A stretch of 33,571 nucleotides of DNA from Planctomycetota bacterium. GTDB taxonomy: Bacteria; Planctomycetota; Phycisphaerae; SM23-33. Of the stretch, positions 15,974 through 22,557 are shown in pieces. Under the pieces are notes generated by a model. The model was not told the origin of the DNA. It worked only from the letters and a program-made list of their open reading frames with translations, and did not search any database. Made by a program: the position numbers and the translations under genes. The number at the start of each line of letters is the position of its first letter. Positions within the stretch are counted from its first letter, which is position 1. The stretch lies in the NCBI GenBank assembly GCA_029553505.1, contig JAKPKY010000250.1, positions 1 through 33,571 on the forward strand. Direction: 5' to 3'.

Positions 15974-16808
15974 ACCGTTGAAATTCGCGCGGATCCAGCG
16001 GCTGGATGTCGAATTCGGGCTTCCATCGCGGGCTGCGGCTGTAGAAGGCCATCGCGTTGGCGAAGACCAACTTGTGGATGGTCTGCTCGTCGTGCCCGTC
16101 GCTTTTCAGGAAGTCCACCACCTTCACGAGGCTCAGAGGGTCGGAGATTCCCCAATCCGCCGAGCCGGAGACGATCAGGCGGTCTGTGCCGTAGGTTCGC
16201 ACGATGTGGCTGACGCGCTGGGGCGTGAGCTTGCTGATGGGATAGACCGTCAATCCCAGCCAGCAGCCGGTGTCTCGGGCCTGGTCCATCGTGTCTTCGG
16301 TGTTGTGATCGAGATAGATGCGGTCCTCGGGGAAGCCCGCCTCGCGGATGACCTTCATGGTTCGGCGGATGCCCTCGGGCTTGTGGAAGTGGGGCAGGTG
16401 GATGATGACGGGCAGGTTGCGTCCGGCCGCGATTTCAAGCTGGCGGCGGCAGGCGTATTCCTCGTTATCGGTGAGGTTGTTGAAGCCGATCTCCCCCAGC
16501 GCGACGCAGCGCGGGTGGTCGAGGTATTCGCCCATTCCGGCGAGCACTTCGTCGACGAGGGGGCGGTTCTCCGCTTCCTTGGGGTTGTAGGCGACGGCGC
16601 AGTAGTGGTCGATGCCGAACCGCCGGGCCCGCGTCGTCTCGAAGTTGAGGATCAGGTTGAAGTAGTCGAAAAACGTCCCGGCGTAGCGGCGGTCCTGTCC
16701 CAGCCAGAACGACGGTTCCACGCACGCCCGGATCCCGGCGCGATACATCGCCTGGTAATCATCGGTCGTGCGCGAGTACATGTGGATGTGCGGCTCGATG
16801 ATGGTCAC
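15972..16808 (-). CDS. eboB: EboB: TatD-family metal-dependent hydrolase
   Basis: This 278-residue TIM-barrel hydrolase has the amidohydrolase/TatD metal ligands: EPHIHM (His7, His9), ALGEIGFN (Glu106), IIHLPHFHK (His137), LDHNTED (His168) and SGSADWG (Asp218). The EboB assignment rests on this architecture plus its place next to eboC. Its substrate is unknown. The start codon is GTG at 16808, preceded only by a weak GGGA; no better start fits, since the metal motif begins at residue 6. The stop lies in a short repeat, so the original C-terminus may have been altered. It follows the FAD oxidoreductase after 32 bases. Confidence 0.87.
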   Translation of the reverse strand: MTIIEPHIHMYSRTTDDYQAMYRAGIRACVEPSFWLGQDRRYAGTFFDYFNLILNFETTRARRFGIDHYCAVAYNPKEAENRPLVDEVLAGMGEYLDHPRCVALGEIGFNNLTDNEEYACRRQLEIAAGRNLPVIIHLPHFHKPEGIRRTMKVIREAGFPEDRIYLDHNTEDTMDQARDTGCWLGLTVYPISKLTPQRVSHIVRTYGTDRLIVSGSADWGISDPLSLVKVVDFLKSDGHDEQTIHKLVFANAMAFYSRSPRWKPEFDIQPLDPREFQR

Positions 16809-16840
16809 GTTGTCGTTCCCGTTTTTGCCGCGGCGGGGGA

Positions 16841-18133
16841 TCAGAACTCCTTGGTCGTGCGGGGCTCGAGGATGCCTCCGCCGTCGCGGATCGCCTTCTG
16901 GAGTTGGCGGATGTCGATCTTGCGCACGTCGGCGGCAGGCAGGGACATTGCCGCGGCGATTCCCGCGGCCTCGCCGACGTTCATCACCACGGGCATGATC
17001 CGCAGCGACGAGTGGACCTCGACGCTGCTGGAGATGCTCCGCGACGCGACGAGCAGGTTGTCCATTCCCCTGGGCGTCAGGCAGCGGTAGGGGATCTGGT
17101 AATACTGTCCGGGTTTGCAGTGCTCGATGCGGGTGACGTTCTGGGTGTCGCCGTGGATGTCGATGCTGTAGGAGCAGCAGCAGACGGCGTCATCGAAGCG
17201 GGCGCCCTTCCAGTCTTCGTACGTCAGCTCGTAATCGCCCACGACGCGGCGGCTTTCGCGGACCCCGATGTGGGCGCCGGTCTTGACGAGGTGGCACTTC
17301 TCGTAGCCCGGGACGTTCGCCCGCAACCAGAGGATGAAATTCTCGACGCGGCGTCGGCCTTCCGCTTCGGCTTCGCTGAGGCCGAAGGGGTCGATGGTGT
17401 TCCGACCCGCCACGCGGATCGCATTGAAGTGCACCCATCCCTTGTCCGGCTTGAGGGCGAAGGTGCTGAAGTTGAGGTTCACCAGCGGCGGGTTGTCCTT
17501 GGCGCCGGCGGCGCAGCGTTTTCGCATCTCGTGCCCGTCGGGCGCGCGGGAGAAATCCACTCCGCCGACGATGAACTTGGTGGTCATGGGCATGACGCGT
17601 CCGTCCTTGTCGCCGAACTGCACCTCGGCGCCCGCGGCCTCTGCCAGCAGGGCGTCGCCCGTTCCGTCGATGAACACCTTGCCCGTCACGCGGATCGGCC
17701 CGCCGTTGTGCGCGAACCGGGCCGCCGTCACACGCCCGTCCGACGCCTCGGCGTCGAACAACGCCGCGTGGAACACCACCTTCACTCCGGCTTCGCAGGC
17801 CACCTCGTCCAGGACGATCTTCATGTATTCATCGTCGAAGGCGATGCACCGCGACGGCGTCGCCTGACCGCGGGAATACATCCGCTGGCAGACTTCGCGG
17901 AACAGCCCGGCGCTGATGAGCATCGGGTCGCTGCCGGGTTCTTCGCTCGAACCGTGCACGTGCGGCATGAACGGGCAGACCATCATCGTGGTCATTCCCC
18001 CGCCCAGGCACCCTTCGCGCTCCAGAAGGATCGTCTTGGCGCCGGCGCGGGCGGCCGCCACCGCAGCCGCCAAACCACCCGGGCCTCCTCCGGCCACCAC
18101 CACGTCATACCCGTCAATCTCGCGAATCTGCAT
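16841..18133 (-). CDS. FAD-dependent oxidoreductase (FAD_oxidored type), first gene of the ebo operon
   Basis: The 430-residue flavoprotein begins with the dinucleotide-binding motif YDVVVAGGGPGGLAAAVAAA (9-28), the acidic residue that grips ribose (LLERE), and GCLGGGMTT. The second FAD motif is FIDGTGDALLAEAAGAE, and the C-terminus has NVGEAAGIAAAMSL. This is the FAD_oxidored (PF12831-type) family found in many planctomycete and gut genomes, of mostly unknown substrate. Start: the ATG at 18133 has AAGGA 5-6 bases upstream; 18157 is also open. It has the only visible promoter of the operon and lies 32 bases before eboB, in the place where eboA would be expected. A co-functional oxidation step is inferred, not shown. 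Confidence 0.85.
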   Translation of the reverse strand: MQIREIDGYDVVVAGGGPGGLAAAVAAARAGAKTILLEREGCLGGGMTTMMVCPFMPHVHGSSEEPGSDPMLISAGLFREVCQRMYSRGQATPSRCIAFDDEYMKIVLDEVACEAGVKVVFHAALFDAEASDGRVTAARFAHNGGPIRVTGKVFIDGTGDALLAEAAGAEVQFGDKDGRVMPMTTKFIVGGVDFSRAPDGHEMRKRCAAGAKDNPPLVNLNFSTFALKPDKGWVHFNAIRVAGRNTIDPFGLSEAEAEGRRRVENFILWLRANVPGYEKCHLVKTGAHIGVRESRRVVGDYELTYEDWKGARFDDAVCCCSYSIDIHGDTQNVTRIEHCKPGQYYQIPYRCLTPRGMDNLLVASRSISSSVEVHSSLRIMPVVMNVGEAAGIAAAMSLPAADVRKIDIRQLQKAIRDGGGILEPRTTKEF

Positions 18134-18187
18134 TGCTTTCCTTCCCGAAGACAACACGGCGGGCCTACCCGACCATGAGAATCAAAA

Positions 18188-18216
18188 ATCATACTCTTTG
18201 CCCCGAACCTCTGCAA
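18188..18216 (-). promoter_or_regulatory. Promoter of the FAD oxidoreductase-ebo operon
   Basis: On the minus strand TTGCAG (18211-18216) and TATGAT (18188-18193) are separated by exactly 17 bases. Start of transcription would be near 18181, leaving a leader of about 48 bases. It is back-to-back with the promoter of the PEP-CTERM gene. Confidence 0.7.
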
Positions 18217-18270
18217 CGGCATCTTCCCCGCTCGCGCGCCTGTGGGGCTGGGCGAAAGGCGGCTTGTGGG

Positions 18271-18298
18271 TTGACAACGCCAATTTGCGCGGTATGTT
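18271..18298 (+). promoter_or_regulatory. Promoter of the PEP-CTERM protein gene
   Basis: TTGACA (18271-18276) and TATGTT (18293-18298) are 16 bases apart. The predicted start of transcription (about 18305) rules out the ATG at 18294 as a start codon and supports the ATG at 18324. Confidence 0.65.
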
Positions 18299-18323
18299 GC
18301 AGGGGCTCTTCAAGGTTGACGTC

Positions 18324-19115
18324 ATGCTCAATCCGGGTCGGGTCCGAATGCTCGCAATTTGTCTCGCGCTGGCAGCGCCCAGCGGGCGCGCGGCGGCGAC
18401 GCATCTCTACGTTTTCCGTGACGGATACGCCGGCACGGGCGAGGATCCCGCCTATCGCGCGATCAGTCTTGCCCTGACGAGCGGGTTGGACGTGCCGGCG
18501 GTGCAGGGCGCGCCGGCCACGCTGGGCGGGCAAGCGGCGCGGCACCTGCTCATTCGCTGGGACCTTTCCGGCGCGGACGGTCTGCCGGCAGGGATCGAAA
18601 TCCGCCGCGTGACGATTCTCCTGACCCTCGCCGGAGGCGCCAGCCCCGGGACGGTCCGCTTTTATGCGTTGAGCGGGGCGAATGACGCGTGGTTCGAGAA
18701 CCTGGGCGCGGTGACGGGCAATTGCCAGGACGCCGGCGCGGGCTTGCGGTGGCAAACCGCCGACGGCGCCGACACGACCTTGGGAGCGGCGGCGGGAGTG
18801 CGTCTCGGCACGGCCGACTGGACTGACGGCGTCTGCGCGCTGACCCTCGACGCCGCCCACGCTGAAGACGCCGCCACGCTGGCGGTGGTCCAGGGCTGGC
18901 TGACCGATCCTCAGACGAACCTCGGGGTGAAGATCAATTCCGAATCCAGCCCGGCGTTCGAGGCGTACGGCAGCGGGGCGGGCGCGGCATTCCGTCCAAC
19001 GCTGATCGTGGAGACCGCGCCCGAGCCGGCTGCGCTGGCGGTCTTGACGGTCGGCGCCGCGATGCTGCTGTGGCGAAGGAAACGCGCGCCTACACGCATG
19101 CCTCCAGGCCCTTGA
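18324..19115 (+). CDS. Secreted DNRLRE-domain-like protein with PEP-CTERM sorting signal
   Basis: This 263-residue exported protein has a signal peptide (about 1-25, MLAICLALAAPSGRAAA), a beta-rich body resembling the DNRLRE/CBM96-like domain (LLIRWDLSGADGLPAGIEIRRVTI reads as its core, split here as LLIRWDLSG and LPAGIEIRRVTI) and a PEP-CTERM tail: APEPAALAVLTVGAAM, then a short hydrophobic stretch and RRKR. PEP-CTERM proteins are cut and sorted at the inner membrane by an exosortase, which is not in this window. The tail continues nine residues (APTRMPPGP) past the basic cluster, because the frame runs into the end of the convergent oxidoreductase gene (26-base overlap). AAGG precedes the ATG. 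Confidence 0.82.
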   Translation: MLNPGRVRMLAICLALAAPSGRAAATHLYVFRDGYAGTGEDPAYRAISLALTSGLDVPAVQGAPATLGGQAARHLLIRWDLSGADGLPAGIEIRRVTILLTLAGGASPGTVRFYALSGANDAWFENLGAVTGNCQDAGAGLRWQTADGADTTLGAAAGVRLGTADWTDGVCALTLDAAHAEDAATLAVVQGWLTDPQTNLGVKINSESSPAFEAYGSGAGAAFRPTLIVETAPEPAALAVLTVGAAMLLWRRKRAPTRMPPGP

Positions 19116-20016
19116 CCACGTTGATGCCGTCCTCGATGCCCGTGAACGGCTGCTTGCCGTCGCGGAGGCATTCCATGAAGTGCAGCGCCTCGTTCATCAG
19201 CGGTTCGGAAAGCACTTCCAGGGGAATCTGCTGCGTACCTTCGTCGTGATGTTCGAACCGCCCGTTTCCGGTATCGACCGCCCACTTGCGATGCAGAAGC
19301 ACCTGCGTCCACGTCAGGTCCCACTCCAGGATGCCGCGGTCTCCGACGGCCACCAGCTTGCGAGTCTTGGCCGGATAGCTCCAACTGAGAAACGCGCTGC
19401 ACGAGACCTCGCCGTAACGGGCGGCGACGTATCCGACGTCCTGGTGGGGGTTCACGTTGGCCTCCACCTTGTCCGGATATCCCCCGCAGAGGTAGGTGAA
19501 GATCGACAGGTCGTGCGGCAGCAGGTCGTGCACGAGCCCGACTTCCTGGTAGAGCCCGAAGGCGGCGCGGACCGTGTAGATCGTCCGCAGGCTGCCGATC
19601 AGCGGGAGCGATTCCTTGAACTTCCGCACGGCGGGGTGGTAGATGAACGTGTGCCCGACCATGACGGTCCGTTTGAGTCGTTCGGCCTCGAACTTGATGC
19701 GGTAGCACTGCTCCTGGTTCTGTGCGAGGGGTTTCTCGATGAAGACGTGCTTTCCCGCCTGCATGGCCGCCACGGCCAGCTCCGCGTGCGAGGCGGGGGG
19801 CGTGACGACGAAGATTCCGTCGAGGTCCATGCGGAGCAACGCCTGGTAATCGTCCAGCAGGGGCACGTCCGCATCGCGGAGCTGGAGCTTCTCGTAGACT
19901 CCGCGGACGCGCTGGGCGTCCTTTTCGCAGACCGCCGCCAGCACGTTGAGCTGCTTCAGGACGCGCACCCAGTTGGGACCCCAGTATCCACCCGCGCCGA
20001 CGATGCCGAACCTCAT
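19090..20016 (-). CDS. Gfo/Idh/MocA-family NAD(P)-dependent oxidoreductase
   Basis: This 308-residue enzyme has an N-terminal Rossmann fold (FGIVGAGGYWGPNWVRVL at 3-20) and the family motif KHVFIEKPLA with Glu94-Lys95-Pro96, where the lysine acts in hydride transfer. The C-terminal half supplies the substrate-binding sheet with HDLLPHDLSIFTYL. Such enzymes often oxidise UDP- or dTDP-sugars, and the divergent neighbour is a sugar aminotransferase, so a nucleotide-sugar step (as in WbpB/WbpE pairs) is a reasonable inference. Start: the ATG at 20016 has GGAGAG 5 bases upstream; the longer frame to 20124 is unsupported. Its 3' end overlaps the PEP-CTERM gene tail by 26 bases. Confidence 0.88.
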   Translation of the reverse strand: MRFGIVGAGGYWGPNWVRVLKQLNVLAAVCEKDAQRVRGVYEKLQLRDADVPLLDDYQALLRMDLDGIFVVTPPASHAELAVAAMQAGKHVFIEKPLAQNQEQCYRIKFEAERLKRTVMVGHTFIYHPAVRKFKESLPLIGSLRTIYTVRAAFGLYQEVGLVHDLLPHDLSIFTYLCGGYPDKVEANVNPHQDVGYVAARYGEVSCSAFLSWSYPAKTRKLVAVGDRGILEWDLTWTQVLLHRKWAVDTGNGRFEHHDEGTQQIPLEVLSEPLMNEALHFMECLRDGKQPFTGIEDGINVVKGLEACV

Positions 20017-20223
20017 GGCGTCTCTCCGCTTTCCGATCTTTGCCGGTTCCGTCCCGCGACGGATGTGCAAAACCCATGCGTCCGCCAGTGTATTCCACAC
20101 CAGGACAGGTTTCCAGTGGCGCATGGAGCGGCGGGGGATAATCTCGTTGACGCGCCCGCCGACGGCGCGTAGCGTATTCGGACCCCGTATCCGAGGGACG
20201 GATGGGGAGAAAGGTCAGAAACG

Positions 20224-21366
20224 ATGCAGGTTCCGCTGCTGGATTTGAAGGCGCAGTACGCGACGATCCGCGACGAGGTGGTTTCCGCCGTCACCGAGGT
20301 GCTCGAGAGCCAACTGGTGTGCAACGGTCCGGCCGTCAGGGAACTGGAGCGGCAGATGGCCGAGTATTGCCAATGCGCCGCGGCCCTGGGCGTCTCCAGC
20401 GGAACCGACGCGCTGCTGGTGAGCCTGATGGCGCTGGGAATCGGGCAGAACCTCCCCGCCTGCCGCACCGGCGGAAAATGCCCGGGCAGCCCGGAAGTCA
20501 TCACCTCGCCGTTCACGTTTTTCGGGACGGCCGGCAGCATCTGGCGGGCGGGCGCCAAGCCCGTTTTCGCGGATATCGATCCTGAGACGTTCAACCTCGA
20601 CCCAGCCGCCGTCGAACGGGCGATCACCGATCGGACCGTTGCCATCATGCCCGTGCACCTCTACGGGCAGGTGGCCGAGATGGACGCGATCCTGGACATC
20701 GCCCGCAGGCACGGGCTGAAGGTTATCGAGGACGCCGCGCAGGCTATCGGCGCGCAGTACAAGGGCAAGCCCGCCGGGGCGTTCGGCGACTGCGGGTGCT
20801 TCAGCTTCTATCCCACCAAGAACCTCGGCGCCATGGGTGACGCGGGCATGATCACCGCGCAGGACAAGGATCTTGCCGGGCGGATGGAGAAGCTCCGCAA
20901 CCACGGGCAGAGCCGCCAGTACTTCCACGACTGGGTCGGCGGGAACTTCCGCATGGACTCGATCCAGGGCGCGGCGCTGTCGGTGAAGATGCGATACCTC
21001 GAGCGGTGGACCGAACGCCGCCGCGCCTACGCGGAGCGCTACAACGAACTGCTGGCCGAGGTGCCGCAGGTGGTCACGCCCGTCGCACGCCCACACTGCC
21101 GGCACATCTATCACCAGTACGTCCTCCGGACCGAGCGGCGCGACGAACTCCAGGCACGCCTCAAGGACCGGGGCGTCGCCAGCGCCGTCTACTACCCCCT
21201 GGGCCTGCACCTCCAGGACTGCTTCAAGGGGCTGGGGTATCGCAAGGGCGATTTCCCGCAGACCGAGAAGGCCTGCGATGAGGTGCTTGCGCTGCCGATC
21301 TATCCCGAACTGACCGAGGCGCAGATCGACTACGTGGCCGAGCAGATCGCCGCCTTCTACGCCTGA
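20224..21366 (+). CDS. DegT/DnrJ/EryC1-family PLP-dependent sugar aminotransferase
   Basis: The 380-residue enzyme transfers an amino group from glutamate to a keto sugar nucleotide. Motifs are VPLLDLKAQY at the N-terminus, SSGTDALLVSL (phosphate contact), EDAAQAIGA (Asp170 and Gln173, PLP ring) and SFYPTKNLGAMGDAG with Lys199 forming the PLP aldimine. The C-terminal part has YHQYVLR, then YYPLGLHLQDCF. Close relatives are WbpE/PseC/VioA-type. An unusual insert (Asn76 to Pro90, with two cysteines) breaks the conserved link between LGIG and EVITSPFTF. Purine-rich GGGGAGAAAGG precedes the ATG. It is divergent from the oxidoreductase and ends before a strong terminator. Confidence 0.9.
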   Translation: MQVPLLDLKAQYATIRDEVVSAVTEVLESQLVCNGPAVRELERQMAEYCQCAAALGVSSGTDALLVSLMALGIGQNLPACRTGGKCPGSPEVITSPFTFFGTAGSIWRAGAKPVFADIDPETFNLDPAAVERAITDRTVAIMPVHLYGQVAEMDAILDIARRHGLKVIEDAAQAIGAQYKGKPAGAFGDCGCFSFYPTKNLGAMGDAGMITAQDKDLAGRMEKLRNHGQSRQYFHDWVGGNFRMDSIQGAALSVKMRYLERWTERRRAYAERYNELLAEVPQVVTPVARPHCRHIYHQYVLRTERRDELQARLKDRGVASAVYYPLGLHLQDCFKGLGYRKGDFPQTEKACDEVLALPIYPELTEAQIDYVAEQIAAFYA

Positions 21367-21400
21367 GGTTCGAAAAGACAGGCCGCGAATTGCGCGAAAA

Positions 21401-21431
21401 AAGGCCCGCGGGACGCTTGCCCGCGGGCCTT
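21401..21431. terminator. Terminator shared by convergent aminotransferase and protease genes
   Basis: A perfect 12-bp stem AAGGCCCGCGGG/CCCGCGGGCCTT (21401-21412 with 21420-21431) has a 7-base loop. A run of A before the left arm gives six T on the minus strand, so it terminates the PEP-CTERM protease best and probably also the aminotransferase. Confidence 0.88.
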
Positions 21432-21453
21432 GTCGTTTATCCGCCGTCGGATG

Positions 21454-22329
21454 TCAGGCGGCCTTCCGTCTGCGCCGTCGTGCCGCCAGCAGCGCCGCGC
21501 CGCCCAGCAGGACGGAGAACGTGGCCGGTTCCGGGATGGTGGTCGTGATCCAGTTGTAATAGCTCGGGATGGCCACCGCCCAGTTCTTGTCCACGCCCGT
21601 TACCTGGTTGTCCACGTAGGCGTTGATTCCCGCCAGCACCCACTTGTACCCGCCGGCGCCGTCGGAGACCTTCACGAAGATTCCGCCGCCGGAGTCGCGG
21701 TCGGCCATGCCCGCCTCGTACTGCGTGTTGCCCAGCGTGAACTCCATCTCCAGGCAACGGGAGTTGTAGGTCGGCGTTTCCTTGACGGATCCAGTCACGC
21801 GCGTGTTGCCCGTGATCTTATTGGTTCCCCAGCGCTCGACAGTCGCCGTGCCGGTGCTCCAGCTGTATTTCGTGCCCCCGTCGGTGGATGTGCCGTCGTA
21901 GCCGTAACCGACCACGATGACTTCCTTGTTGGTCATGCTGCTGAGGTTCCCGGTATACAGGTCGTAATGTCCGGGAAGTTTCTGCGTGACCCGCAGGAGC
22001 ATCAGGTCCGGCGGAAGCGTCTGCCCGGAATCGGTCGGGGCGTATTTGACCTCGGCGATCGTGTAGTTCGTGCCCCCGAAGCTCACCGTCCCGCCCACGG
22101 AGCCGCCCAGGTGCCGGGCTGTCAACACCCAGTAGTCGTCCACCGCCACCGCGCCGCCGACGCCGTTGCGCCCGACGTAGCTCCAGTCCATCCCATACCA
22201 GTTCGACGCGGGATTGCTGAAGTCGCTGATGTCGGTCCGGCCGAGTACGACCGCCATCGCCGGCGACGAAACCACAAGACACGCCAACAGACCGACCGCT
22301 CTCCGACAAAGCCTCGCCTTGGCACTCAC
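21454..22329 (-). CDS. Secreted trypsin-like serine protease with PEP-CTERM tail
   Basis: This 291-residue exported protein has a signal peptide (about 1-26, ending SSPAMA), a chymotrypsin-fold protease domain and a PEP-CTERM tail (IPEPATFSVLLGGAAL, then ARRRRRKAA). The catalytic triad is visible: His73 in VLTARHLGG, Asp108 in PPDLMLL and Ser213 in ADRDSGGG. I chose the GTG at 22329 because AGGAGG lies exactly 6 bases upstream (22336-22341) and it begins just before the signal peptide; upstream ATGs at 22362 and 22449 add unlikely residues. The sorting tail implies an exosortase elsewhere. Its role and target proteins are unknown. Confidence 0.88.
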   Translation of the reverse strand: MSAKARLCRRAVGLLACLVVSSPAMAVVLGRTDISDFSNPASNWYGMDWSYVGRNGVGGAVAVDDYWVLTARHLGGSVGGTVSFGGTNYTIAEVKYAPTDSGQTLPPDLMLLRVTQKLPGHYDLYTGNLSSMTNKEVIVVGYGYDGTSTDGGTKYSWSTGTATVERWGTNKITGNTRVTGSVKETPTYNSRCLEMEFTLGNTQYEAGMADRDSGGGIFVKVSDGAGGYKWVLAGINAYVDNQVTGVDKNWAVAIPSYYNWITTTIPEPATFSVLLGGAALLAARRRRRKAA

Positions 22330-22485
22330 AGTGCGCCTCCTGAACAGACAGGTTTCGAGCATGCCCGCTCTTGTGACTTGAGAACGCTCCCGCAGGCATT
22401 TACCTGCCATGATGATACGCTGGAGGCCGTTTTTCGTCAAGATGGGCACAGACGCAACGGCCTGTTTTTGTGGGCCTTTCGGGGC

Positions 22486-22527
22486 ATAAAAAACCCTTCC
22501 CGTGCCTGGGCGGCGCGGGAAGGGTTT
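22486..22527 (-). terminator. Terminator of ilvD
   Basis: A 12-bp stem AAACCCTTCCCG/CGGGAAGGGTTT (22491-22502 with 22516-22527) has a 13-base loop. On the minus strand it is followed by a run of T (complement of the A run at 22488-22493). It lies about 30 bases past the ilvD stop. The rest of the 22330-22557 gap holds the leader of the protease gene. Confidence 0.88.
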
Positions 22528-22557
22528 ACATGATTCTGGGCTTCAACCGGCGCGTTA

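Noticed and set aside
14956-18133. eboA hidden inside the operon
   Set aside because: All intergenic gaps are under 70 bases and each frame is accounted for; no protein of the EboA type is encoded between the promoter and eboE.
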